This document shows positions 16,094-24,227 of a DNA stretch of 64,000 bases, one piece after another. The stretch spans positions 1 through 64,000 of the forward strand of contig NZ_VWXK01000007.1 of NCBI RefSeq assembly GCF_011752565.1, given 5' to 3'. The DNA comes from Pantoea sp. Ap-967 (lineage in GTDB: Bacteria > Pseudomonadota > Gammaproteobacteria > Pseudomonadales > Pseudomonadaceae). A program made the position numbers and the translations under genes. Under the pieces are notes generated by a model that saw only the letters and a list, made by a program, of their open reading frames with translations, made no database searches and had not been told where the DNA came from. The stretch's first letter is position 1, and each line of letters opens with the position of its first letter.

Positions 16094-16708
16094 ATGGGAA
16101 CGATGGAACGCTACACGAAAGTCGGCATGCAGGAGCTCGACCAGCGCCTGTCGAAAATCGTCGAGGCCGCGCGCAAGCAGCCGGTTTCGGTGTACCGCTA
16201 CGGTGCACCCTGGGTCTGGATCGTGTCCCAGGACGACTGGCAGGGCGCCTTGCACGAAGTGGCCAGCTGCGTGCCACCTGGGCACTCGCTGGCGGTGCTT
16301 CGCCCGCGTATCGAAGCCTTGCTCGACGCCGAGGGCGCCATGCTCGCACAGCTTGCCGACGAGCAAGGCATGAGCATCGCCCCCCACACCCTGATGCACG
16401 TGCTGCTGCTGCAGATCCTCTACTCGGTACCCAGCGAAAAGCAGCTGTACGAGCAGCTCAACTACAACCTGCTGTTTCGCTGGTTCACGGGCCTTGAGCT
16501 GAAGTCGCGGGTGTGGAACTTCAGCCTGTTCAGCCACGACCTGGGGGTGCTGCTGGGCAGTGCCATGGCCGTGGCGCTGCTGCAGCGCATGGTCGACGAA
16601 GTGCTTGGCAGCAGCGTGCAGGCGATGCCCGAGTTCAGCCTCAACCTGGCCCTGCTCAACAGCTGGGTGGCCCGGCACAACCCAGTCGGCGCAGCCGAAA
16701 ACCACTAG
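16094..16708 (+). CDS. Fusion of a PHD-antitoxin-like domain to a DUF772 transposase N-terminal domain
   Basis: A 204-residue protein. Residues 8-50 (KVGMQELDQRLSKIVEAARK, then PVSVYRYGAPWVWIVSQDDW) follow the pattern of Phd/YefM antitoxins, in which a short DNA-binding fold handles repression. Residues about 95-175 match the DUF772 region of IS5-family transposases: LLLQILYSVPSEKQLYEQLN, then FRWFTGLELKSRVWNFSLFS. The DDE catalytic domain is absent and no terminal repeats or toxin gene flank it. It is 35 bp upstream of the two-partner-secretion transporter on the same strand, so it is probably a domesticated regulator of that cluster. GGGGAG precedes the ATG. Confidence 0.65.
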   Translation: MGTMERYTKVGMQELDQRLSKIVEAARKQPVSVYRYGAPWVWIVSQDDWQGALHEVASCVPPGHSLAVLRPRIEALLDAEGAMLAQLADEQGMSIAPHTLMHVLLLQILYSVPSEKQLYEQLNYNLLFRWFTGLELKSRVWNFSLFSHDLGVLLGSAMAVALLQRMVDEVLGSSVQAMPEFSLNLALLNSWVARHNPVGAAENH

Positions 16709-16743
16709 CAATCAGACGAATTCCTGGCTCTTAAGGGGGCGGT

Positions 16744-18336
16744 GTGGAGCACTTGTTCTTCAAACGATGCGGCGTGGGCGCAGGGGTACTGTTGTGCCTG
16801 CTGGCCGGCCAGGCGGCTGCCCAGGCAGCGGAGCCTGCGCCCGAGCGCCGGGTGGAAATCAGCGAGTACGTGGTGCGCGGCAACACCGTGCTCGACGCCC
16901 AGGCCATCGAGGAGGCGGTGTACCCGTTCCTTGGCCCCGACAAGACCCTGGCCGACCTTGAAGGTGCCCGCGAGGCCCTGCAGAAACGCTACCAGGACCA
17001 AGGCTACCAGTCGGTGTTCGTCGAGCTGCCCGAGCAGAAGGTCGAGGGCGGGGTGGTCTACCTGCAGGTGACCGAAACCAAGGTTGGCCGGGTGCGGGTA
17101 GTGGGCGCCAAGCATTATTCGCCGGTCGAGATCCGCGAGCAGGTGCCGGCGCTGGAGGAGGGCAAGGTGCCCGATTTCGCCCAGGTGCAAGACGAGTTGG
17201 CCACCCTCAACCGCACGCCCAATCGCCAGGTGATGCCCCTGGTGCGCGAAGGCCAGCGCCCGGGAACCATGGACGTCGACCTGCAGGTCGAGGACAAGCA
17301 GCCCTGGCAACTGAGCCTGGGCCTGAACAACGACCACAGCGCCGATACCGAAAAACTGCGTTCGGTGGTGAGCCTTGGCTACAACAACCTCTGGCAGGCT
17401 GGCCACAGCGCCTCGCTGACCTGGTTCACCGCGCCCCAGGACCGCAACAACGCCGAGGTCTGGTCCGGCTCCTACGCCGCCCCGCTGAACGAGCACTGGA
17501 CCGTGCAGTTCTCCGGTTACCACTCCGACAGCAACGTCGCCACCGTCGGCGGCACCAACGTGCTGGGCAAGGGCCATTCCTATGGGGTGTCGGCCATCTA
17601 CAACCTGCCGGGTGTCGGCGCCTGGGCCCACGCCTTGTCGCTGGGCATCGACTTCAAGGACTTCGACGAGCAGGTTCAGCTCGGCGACAGCAACGACACC
17701 GTGCCGCTCAAGTACGCACCGATCAGCCTCGGCTACAGCGGCTACCGCTTCACCGAACAGGACCAGCTGAGCCTGGGCCTGAACCTGGTCGCCGGCACCC
17801 GCAAGCTGTTCGGCTATGGCAGCGACGACGCCGACTTCGACTACAAGCGCTACCGCGCCGACCCCAGCTTCCTGGTGCTCAAGGGCGACGCCAGCTACAC
17901 CTTCGACTTCGCCGGCAGTTGGCAGAGCGCCTCGAAGCTTGCGTTCCAGCTGGCTTCGGGCCCGCTGGTGTCCAACGAACAGTTCGCCGCAGGCGGCGCC
18001 ACCTCGGTGCGCGGCTACCTGGCCGCCGAGCGTACCGGCGATGACGGCGTGCTGTTCTCCCAGGAACTGCGCACGCCGTCCCTGGGCCGCTATGTCGGCA
18101 ACTACATCAACGACTGGCGGTTCTACCTGTTCGCCGAGGGCGCGCAACTGCGCCTGCAGGACGCCCTGCCCGAACAGGACGACAGCTACAGCCTGGCCAG
18201 TGTCGGCATCGGCACCCGCGCCACGCTCACCGACTGGCTGTCCGGCAGCGTCGACTGGGCGCTGCCGCTCAAGGATGGCCCCAACACCGACAAGAACGAC
18301 TCGCGTGTGCACTTCAGCGTGCAGGCGACCTTTTAA
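16744..18336 (+). CDS. Two-partner secretion transporter (FhaC/ShlB/HecB-like, Omp85 superfamily)
   Basis: A 530-residue outer membrane protein with a signal peptide ending AAQAAEP. Two POTRA domains follow at about 38-190 (VEISEYVVRGNTVLDAQAIE and VGRVRVVGAKHYSPVEIREQ). The 16-strand barrel carries the diagnostic VRGY motif at 422-425 and ends in F, the BAM recognition residue. TpsB proteins export a large TpsA adhesin or cytolysin, but no TpsA gene is in the window. The start is GTG at 16744 after AAGGGGG. It leads a run with ExbB, ExbD and TonB homologues, which TPS systems do not normally need. Confidence 0.9.
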   Translation: MEHLFFKRCGVGAGVLLCLLAGQAAAQAAEPAPERRVEISEYVVRGNTVLDAQAIEEAVYPFLGPDKTLADLEGAREALQKRYQDQGYQSVFVELPEQKVEGGVVYLQVTETKVGRVRVVGAKHYSPVEIREQVPALEEGKVPDFAQVQDELATLNRTPNRQVMPLVREGQRPGTMDVDLQVEDKQPWQLSLGLNNDHSADTEKLRSVVSLGYNNLWQAGHSASLTWFTAPQDRNNAEVWSGSYAAPLNEHWTVQFSGYHSDSNVATVGGTNVLGKGHSYGVSAIYNLPGVGAWAHALSLGIDFKDFDEQVQLGDSNDTVPLKYAPISLGYSGYRFTEQDQLSLGLNLVAGTRKLFGYGSDDADFDYKRYRADPSFLVLKGDASYTFDFAGSWQSASKLAFQLASGPLVSNEQFAAGGATSVRGYLAAERTGDDGVLFSQELRTPSLGRYVGNYINDWRFYLFAEGAQLRLQDALPEQDDSYSLASVGIGTRATLTDWLSGSVDWALPLKDGPNTDKNDSRVHFSVQATF

Positions 18337-18375
18337 GCCCCACCTGGCCCACCGGCCCCGACCTGGAGACTTTCC

Positions 18376-20178
18376 ATGCAACGCCTTATCTTGACCCTGC
18401 TGCTGTGCCTGGGCTTCGCCCTGCCCGGCAGTGCCAGTGCCTGGTGGCAGGACGACTGGATGTACCGCAAGCAGATCGCCGTGGACACCACCCCGCAAGG
18501 CGCCAGCCTCACCCAGGCGCTGGGCCGCACCGCCTTGCTGGTGCGCCTGCACACCGGCAACTTCACCTTTGACGGGGTGAATGAAACCGGCGCGGACATC
18601 CGCTTCGTCAGCGCCGACGACAAGACCGTGCTCAACCACCATATCGAGCAGTTCGACCCGCTGATGGGCATGGCGCTGATCTGGGTCGACGTGCCGCGCA
18701 TCGAGGCGGGCCAGCGCCAGGACCTGTGGATGTACTACGGCAACCCCAAGGCCCAGGCACCTGCCGGCCAGCCAAGCTTCGATGCCGACTACACCGCGCT
18801 GTACCACTTCGATGGCGCCGCCCCGCGTGACGCCAGCCCCTACGCCAACCAATTGCAAGGCCCGGCAGTGGGCGTCGACGGCGTGATTGGCCGTGGCATC
18901 CAGCTCGGCGGCCAGCCGCTGCAGCTGCCGGCCAGTGCTTCGCTGCAATGGCCAGCAGGCGGTGCGTTCACCTTCAGCACCTGGCTGCGCCAGGACCAGG
19001 CCGTGGGCGAGCAGTTGCTGCTGGCCCGCCGCGAAGCCGGCCAGAGCCTGCTGCTGGGCCTGGCCCAGGGTGTGCCGTTCATCGAAGTCGACGGCCAGCG
19101 CTCGGCCGCCAACCAGGCCGTGGTCGGCGGGCAGTGGCAGCACCTGGCCCTGGTGGGCGAGGGTGGCAACCTGACGCTGCTGCTGGAAGGCCAACCGGTG
19201 GCCCGCCTGGCCGCCAGCCTGCCGGCCTTCACGGGCGCCCTGGGCATCGCCGGCGACCTGCCGGTGGCCGAAGGCCAGGCGCCAAGCCAGTACGTGCCGT
19301 TCGTGGGTGCCCTGGACGAGCTGCGCCTCTCCCGCGTGGCGCGCAGCCAGGCCAGCCTGCAGGCCGACGTGCTGGCCCAGGGCGCCGAGTCGCGCCTGGT
19401 GGCCTACGGCGTGGACGAGGAGCAGTCCGGCTTTGGTTTCGGCAGCCTCGGCTTCCTGCTCAAGGCAGTGCCGGTCGACGCCTGGGTGATCATCGCGGTG
19501 CTGGTGCTGATGATGGTGCAGTCGTGGGTCATCATGCTGCGCAAGCAACGCACCCTCAACCGCGTCACCGCTGCCAACGCCGAATTCCGCGAGCATTTCG
19601 CCACGGTGGGTACGCGCCTTGAGCAGTTCGCCGACGACCGCGGGCTGCACGATGCGCTGGGCAACTCGCCGCTGTGGCGCCTGTACCTGGTGGCGGTGCA
19701 GGAAATTCGCACCCGCCGTGCCCAGGGTGCCGACACCAGCGCTGTGTCCGCGGCCACCATCGAGGCCATCCGCTGCTCCATGGACGGTGTGCGCACCCGC
19801 GAGAACCAGGCGCTGTCGTCGAAGCTTTCGACCCTGTCCAACGCCATCGCCGGTGGCCCGTACATCGGCCTGCTCGGCACCGTGCTCGGGATCATGGTGG
19901 TGTTCCTCGGCACCGCCATGGCCGGCGACGTCAACATCAACGCCATTGCCCCGGGCATGGCCGCCGCCTTGCTGGCCACGGCCATGGGCCTGTTCGTGGC
20001 GATTCCGGCACTGTTCGGCTACAACCGCCTGACCACCCGCAACCGCGAAGTCAGCGCCGACATGCGGGTGTTCGTCGACGAGTTCATCACCCGCCTGGCC
20101 GAGCTGCACGGTGAAGGCCAGGCCGGTGAAGCGGCGCGCCCGGCCGGGCGTACCGTCAACCCGTCGGTTCCGGCGTAA
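18376..20178 (+). CDS. DUF2341-LamG domain protein fused to an ExbB/TolQ proton channel
   Basis: A 600-residue chimera. After the signal peptide (LGFALPGSASA) come a DUF2341 domain (about 25-120, WWQDDWMYRKQIAVDT onwards) and a LamG/concanavalin-like domain (about 140-320) in the periplasm. A membrane helix follows (about 375-395) and then an ExbB/TolQ/MotA domain whose core spans about 480-570 (YIGLLGTVLGIMVVFLGTAM and MAAALLATAMGLFVAIPALF). ExbB proteins use the proton-motive force with ExbD to energise TonB. The large glycan-binding-type ectodomain is the unusual part and may touch periplasmic or secreted polymer. It is 10 bp from exbD. Confidence 0.88.
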   Translation: MQRLILTLLLCLGFALPGSASAWWQDDWMYRKQIAVDTTPQGASLTQALGRTALLVRLHTGNFTFDGVNETGADIRFVSADDKTVLNHHIEQFDPLMGMALIWVDVPRIEAGQRQDLWMYYGNPKAQAPAGQPSFDADYTALYHFDGAAPRDASPYANQLQGPAVGVDGVIGRGIQLGGQPLQLPASASLQWPAGGAFTFSTWLRQDQAVGEQLLLARREAGQSLLLGLAQGVPFIEVDGQRSAANQAVVGGQWQHLALVGEGGNLTLLLEGQPVARLAASLPAFTGALGIAGDLPVAEGQAPSQYVPFVGALDELRLSRVARSQASLQADVLAQGAESRLVAYGVDEEQSGFGFGSLGFLLKAVPVDAWVIIAVLVLMMVQSWVIMLRKQRTLNRVTAANAEFREHFATVGTRLEQFADDRGLHDALGNSPLWRLYLVAVQEIRTRRAQGADTSAVSAATIEAIRCSMDGVRTRENQALSSKLSTLSNAIAGGPYIGLLGTVLGIMVVFLGTAMAGDVNINAIAPGMAAALLATAMGLFVAIPALFGYNRLTTRNREVSADMRVFVDEFITRLAELHGEGQAGEAARPAGRTVNPSVPA

Positions 20179-20188
20179 GGAGTGGGCC

Positions 20189-20614
20189 ATGGCTTCCGTC
20201 AACAACGCCCATGACGACGACACCGACGCGGCGGTCGACAGCATCAACATCACGCCGCTGGTGGATGTGCTGATGGTGGTGCTGGTGATGTTCATCCTCA
20301 CCGCCACCGCCCAGGTTTCCGGCATCCAGGTGCAGCTGCCCAAGGCCAGCGCCACGGTGTCGCTGGCCCAGCCCAAGACCAAGGCGATTTCGATCAACGA
20401 CGCAGGCCAGGTATTTCTCGACGCCTACCCGGTGACCTTGCAGGAGCTTGAAGACCGCCTGCGCAGCGAGAAGGCGCGTAACCCGGACTTCCCGCTGATC
20501 GTGCGCGGTGACGCCGGTGTGCAGTACCAGAAGGTGGTCGAGGTGCTCGACCTGTTGCGCCGCCTTGAACTGGCCCAGGTCGGGCTGGTTACCGGCAAGC
20601 CGAACCAGGGGTGA
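20189..20614 (+). CDS. exbD: ExbD/TolR-type biopolymer transport protein
   Basis: A 141-residue protein with a single N-terminal helix carrying the essential proton-path aspartate D26 in INITPLVDVLMVVLVMFIL, followed by a periplasmic domain. It partners the ExbB-fusion encoded just upstream. The ATG at 20189 has AAGGAG in front. The TonB-like gene follows within about 10 bp. Confidence 0.92.
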   Translation: MASVNNAHDDDTDAAVDSINITPLVDVLMVVLVMFILTATAQVSGIQVQLPKASATVSLAQPKTKAISINDAGQVFLDAYPVTLQELEDRLRSEKARNPDFPLIVRGDAGVQYQKVVEVLDLLRRLELAQVGLVTGKPNQG

Positions 20615-20622
20615 GGGCCGCC

Positions 20623-21294
20623 ATGCAACGCACAGCCAACCCCCGCCGCCTGGTCACCTGGGCCGTGCTCGCCGTCGTTGGCGCGGGCTTGGCCTGGCTG
20701 CTCTGGCAGTGGGCCAACGACATGAGCGGTGTGCGCCGCGAGGCGCCGAAGATCCCCGCGATCATCCCGCTGCCGCCACCGCCGCCGCCACCACCCCCGG
20801 AGCCGCCCAAGGAGCCCGAACCACCGGTCGAGCAGAAGATCGCCGAGCCGGAACCGGTGCCGGAGGCCGAGGAGGTCAAGCCCGCCGAGGACGCCCCGGA
20901 CCCGGCCCAGGACCTGGCCAACCCGATGCAGATGGACGGTGATGCGCAAGCCGGTGGCGACGCCTTCAACGTCGGCTCCGGCAAGGGCAGCGGCATGGGT
21001 GGCGGCGGCGGTGGCCTGGGTAATGGCACCTACAGCCAGTACCTGGCCTACGCCTTCCAGCGCCTGCTGCGCGACAACCCGGAACTGCGCAACCTGGCGT
21101 TCAACCTGCAGGCCGAGATCTGGCTCAGCGCGGCGGGGGAAATCACCCGCGTGGAGCTGCTGCGGCCCAGTGGCGACCCCGAGGTAGACAGCCAGGTGCT
21201 GGCCGCGCTGCGCGCCGCCCCCGCACTCGACCAGCGCCCACCGGCCAGCCTGACCCTGCCGGTGAAAGTCGCCCTGCAAGGGCGCCGGCCATGA
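20623..21294 (+). CDS. TonB-like energy transducer
   Basis: A 223-residue protein with an N-terminal membrane helix (about 10-30), a proline-rich rod of PPPPPPPPPEPPKEPEPP type, a Gly-rich stretch (GSGMGGGGGGLGNG) and a C-terminal TonB-type domain (LQAEIWLSAAGEITRVELLR). It should be driven by the adjacent ExbB and ExbD and contact an outer membrane partner. In this cluster the TPS transporter or the porin are the only candidates. GTG at 20611 would add four residues; ATG at 20623 is preferred because GAGG is upstream. Confidence 0.85.
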   Translation: MQRTANPRRLVTWAVLAVVGAGLAWLLWQWANDMSGVRREAPKIPAIIPLPPPPPPPPPEPPKEPEPPVEQKIAEPEPVPEAEEVKPAEDAPDPAQDLANPMQMDGDAQAGGDAFNVGSGKGSGMGGGGGGLGNGTYSQYLAYAFQRLLRDNPELRNLAFNLQAEIWLSAAGEITRVELLRPSGDPEVDSQVLAALRAAPALDQRPPASLTLPVKVALQGRRP

Positions 21295-21331
21295 ACAACG
21301 ACGCACGACTGACCCACAGGAGTTGCAACCC

Positions 21332-23032
21332 ATGAAGTGCCCAGTGAACCGATTGACCCTGGCGATAGGCCTGCTGGCCGCCGCCACCGCGGTCGGTCCG
21401 ACTGTCGCCAGCGCTGCCCCGTCGGACAACGCGACCGTCAACCTGATCCGCCTGCTGGTGGAGCAGGGCGTGCTCAAGCAGGACAAGGCCGATGCGCTGA
21501 TTGCCCAGGCCGAGCGCGAGGCCCGTGAAGTACGCGCCGCCAACAGCGCCGCGCCCATCGTCGCCCAGGCGCCGGCGGCCAACGGCGAGGTGCGCGTGCA
21601 GTACGTACCGGCCGTGGTTCGCCAGCAGATTCGCGACGAAATCAAGGCCGAGGTGATGAACACCGCCAAGCAGGAAAACTGGGCCGCGCCCAATACCTTC
21701 CCCGACTGGGCCTCGCGCATCAGCTTCGACGGCGACCTGCGCCTGCGCGGCGAGTCGCGCTACTACGCTGACAACAACAGCGACAGGATCACCGACTTTG
21801 CCAAGCTCAACGAAAAGGGGCCGTTCGACGTCAACCCCGACAGCAGTTCGGACCTGCCGCCGCTGCTCAACACCCGCGAGGACCGCACCAGCATCCTGCG
21901 CCTGCGCGCCCGCTTCGGCCTCAAGGCGCAGCTGGCCGAAGACTGGGTGGCTGGCATTCGCGTGGCCACCGGTTCCAACGACAACCCGGTGTCGACCACC
22001 CAGAACCTCGGCGGCGGCTTCGGCAAGAAAGACATCTGGCTCGACCAGGGGTACGTCAGCTGGACGCCCAGCGAGCGCCTGACCCTGACCGGCGGGCGGA
22101 TCGCCAACCCGTTCATGTCTACCGACATCCTGTATTCCCACGACCTCAACTTCGACGGCCTGGCGGCGCTCTTCGACCAGCCGGTGAACCGCGCTGTCAG
22201 CGTGTTCGGGACCGTTGGCGCGTTCCCGGTGCAGTACAGCGACGATGCCGCCACCAGCAACGGCTTCGACAAGGAAGGCAGCGAGAACAAGTGGCTGTAT
22301 GGCGCCCAGGTGGGGGCCAAGTGGGCGATCAACGACCATCACCGGATCAAGGGCGCGGCGGCCTATTACCGCTTCGACGACATCGCCGGCGAGCGCTCCA
22401 GCACCTGTTCACCGTGGGACGGCGAGCCTGCCTGCGACACCGACGAAACCCGCCCGACCTTCATGCAGAAGGGCAACACCCTGTTCCAGTTGCGCAACAA
22501 CACGCAAAACCCGGCCCTGGGCGACAACACCCCCGACCCGCAGTTCGTCGGCATCGCCTCGGAGTTCGAACTGCTGGACCTGAACCTGGTGTGGGACGCG
22601 GACCTGCCGGCCGACTTCAAGCTGCGCACCCAGGCCAACTACATCCACAACCTGGCCTACGACGAAGGCGACATGCGCAAGCGCTCGGCCGGCAAGTTTG
22701 TGAACAACGTCGACGAGAGCGGCAACCTCAAAAGTGGCGGCGACGCCTGGATGCTGCAGTTCACCTTGGGCAACGCCCTGGAAATGCGCAAGGCCGGCGA
22801 CTGGAACCTGTTTGCCGGCTACAAGCGCATCGAGCCCGACGCCGTGCCTGATGGCTTCAACGATTCCAGCTTCCACCTCGGCGGCACCAACGCCAAGGGC
22901 TACATCCTCGGTGCCAACTACGGCCTGGCCGACAACGTCTACGCCACCGCGCGCTGGCTGAGCAGCGAGGCAGTGTACGGCGCGCCGTTCGACATCGACG
23001 TTCTCCAACTTGAAGTCAACACCCGGTTCTGA
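21332..23032 (+). CDS. Putative outer membrane porin
   Basis: A 566-residue protein with a signal peptide (AIGLLAAATAVGPTVASA) and a short helical N-terminal region (NLIRLLVEQGVLKQDKADAL). The barrel has repeated amphipathic strands and ends in NTRF, the usual C-terminal Phe. The family is the 'putative porin' group often found beside ExbBD/TonB genes. No plug domain or TonB box is evident, so TonB dependence is uncertain. AGGAG precedes the ATG at 21332. Confidence 0.83.
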   Translation: MKCPVNRLTLAIGLLAAATAVGPTVASAAPSDNATVNLIRLLVEQGVLKQDKADALIAQAEREAREVRAANSAAPIVAQAPAANGEVRVQYVPAVVRQQIRDEIKAEVMNTAKQENWAAPNTFPDWASRISFDGDLRLRGESRYYADNNSDRITDFAKLNEKGPFDVNPDSSSDLPPLLNTREDRTSILRLRARFGLKAQLAEDWVAGIRVATGSNDNPVSTTQNLGGGFGKKDIWLDQGYVSWTPSERLTLTGGRIANPFMSTDILYSHDLNFDGLAALFDQPVNRAVSVFGTVGAFPVQYSDDAATSNGFDKEGSENKWLYGAQVGAKWAINDHHRIKGAAAYYRFDDIAGERSSTCSPWDGEPACDTDETRPTFMQKGNTLFQLRNNTQNPALGDNTPDPQFVGIASEFELLDLNLVWDADLPADFKLRTQANYIHNLAYDEGDMRKRSAGKFVNNVDESGNLKSGGDAWMLQFTLGNALEMRKAGDWNLFAGYKRIEPDAVPDGFNDSSFHLGGTNAKGYILGANYGLADNVYATARWLSSEAVYGAPFDIDVLQLEVNTRF

Positions 23033-23086
23033 CCATGACAACGGCCACTGTCACCCGATGAACCATTGCCAGAAGGGAGCATGCAG

Positions 23087-23734
23087 ATGAATAAGCAAGC
23101 CTACCGCCGCTGTTGCACCTGGCTGCTGCTGGCCCTGGGCAGCAGCCTGGCGGCCTCGGCTTCGGCCGACACCCTGGAGGAGCGCCTGCGCGCCCAGTTG
23201 CGCAGCACCACCCAGCAACTGCAGGCGTTGCAGAGCGAACAGGCCCAGGCCAGCGCCGCCCGCCAGGCCGCCGAGCAGCAGCGTGACGCCGCCCAGGTGC
23301 AGGTCAAGCAGCTCACTGCTGAACTGGCCAAGGCCCGCGGCCAAAGCGAGCAACTGGCCGGCCAGCAGCAGGCCGTGCACAGCCAGGCCCAGGCCCTGGT
23401 GGCCAGCAGCAACGAGCAACTGGCCAAGTACAAGCAGGCCTACGACGAGCTGCTGGGCATGGCCCGGGCCAAGGAAAGCGAGCGTGCCACCCTGCAGGCC
23501 AGCCTGGCCGAGCGCGACACCCAGGTGCAGCAATGCCAGGCGCGCAACCAGCAAATGTACGGCACGGCCAAGGAGCTGCTGGCCGCCTACGAGAAAATCG
23601 ACATCGCCGATGTGGTGCAGATGCGCCAGCCGTTTGCCGGCGGCGCCCGGGTCAAGTTCGAGGAAATGGCCCAGGCCTACGGCGACAAACTCTACGAAAG
23701 CCAGTTCGACGCGCCCACCCAAGCCCGTCAGTGA
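23087..23734 (+). CDS. Periplasmic coiled-coil protein of unknown function
   Basis: A 215-residue exported protein. The signal peptide ends ASASA, and residues 30-170 form a long Gln/Ala-rich coiled coil (LRSTTQQLQALQSEQAQASA and similar heptads). A small C-terminal domain follows (YEKIDIADVVQMRQPFAGGA). I do not recognise a named family. It may be a periplasmic spacer or scaffold for the envelope-spanning machinery encoded around it. ATG at 23087 is chosen over 23081 because the Shine-Dalgarno AAGGGAG is then 7 nt away. Confidence 0.7.
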   Translation: MNKQAYRRCCTWLLLALGSSLAASASADTLEERLRAQLRSTTQQLQALQSEQAQASAARQAAEQQRDAAQVQVKQLTAELAKARGQSEQLAGQQQAVHSQAQALVASSNEQLAKYKQAYDELLGMARAKESERATLQASLAERDTQVQQCQARNQQMYGTAKELLAAYEKIDIADVVQMRQPFAGGARVKFEEMAQAYGDKLYESQFDAPTQARQ

Positions 23735-23759
23735 ACTTTTTTTACAAGGAAGGCAAGAC

Positions 23760-24227
23760 ATGAGCGACATGAACCTGATCGAAACCGTGAGCGCCGATTC
23801 CCTGACCACGCTGCTGCAGGACGCCGGTTGCCGGGTCAACCGCAGCGAACAGAACGCCGTGGTGCAACTGCTCAGCGCCAGCCAGGGCGTCGGCTATGCC
23901 GTGCGCTTCGGCAACCTGGCCGCAGGCACTGATAACGAATTCCTCGATTTCACTTTCAGCTGTGCGCTGCGCATCCAGGGCGAACTGCCAGAGGGTTTGG
24001 CAGAGCGCTGGAACGCCAGCCGCCGCTTCGCCCGGTTGTCGGTGCAGGGTGAATTCCTGGTGATGGAAATGGACGTGGTGGTGGCGGACGGCGTCAGCCA
24101 CAAGCACCTGCTCGGCAGCCTGATGCTGTGGGACCGCCTGCTGCAGGAATTCATCGTCTACCTGCGCGACTACAGCCGTAACCTGGCGGCGCAGCAGGCC
24201 CAGGTAACTGCGGAAAGCGCCTCGTGA
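23760..24227 (+). CDS. YbjN-like protein
   Basis: A 155-residue cytoplasmic protein without signal peptide. The pattern LTTLLQDAGCRVNRSEQN, FLDFTFSCALRIQGELPEG and FLVMEMDVVVADGVSHKHLL corresponds to the YbjN/type III chaperone-like fold. YbjN proteins are poorly understood and act as chaperone- or regulator-like factors. It follows AAGGAAGG and overlaps the parvulin gene by 4 bp (GTGA). Confidence 0.72.
   Translation: MSDMNLIETVSADSLTTLLQDAGCRVNRSEQNAVVQLLSASQGVGYAVRFGNLAAGTDNEFLDFTFSCALRIQGELPEGLAERWNASRRFARLSVQGEFLVMEMDVVVADGVSHKHLLGSLMLWDRLLQEFIVYLRDYSRNLAAQQAQVTAESAS

Noticed and set aside
16094..16708. An IS5-family insertion sequence
   Set aside because: Only the DUF772 region is present; there is no DDE catalytic domain, terminal inverted repeat or target duplication, so it is annotated as a fusion gene.
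16705..20397. 1230-residue open frame on the minus strand
   Set aside because: It is the antisense shadow of the TPS, ExbB-fusion and ExbD genes. It lacks any recognisable domain and has the His/Gln/Gly/Ala composition seen in antisense frames of GC-rich genes.
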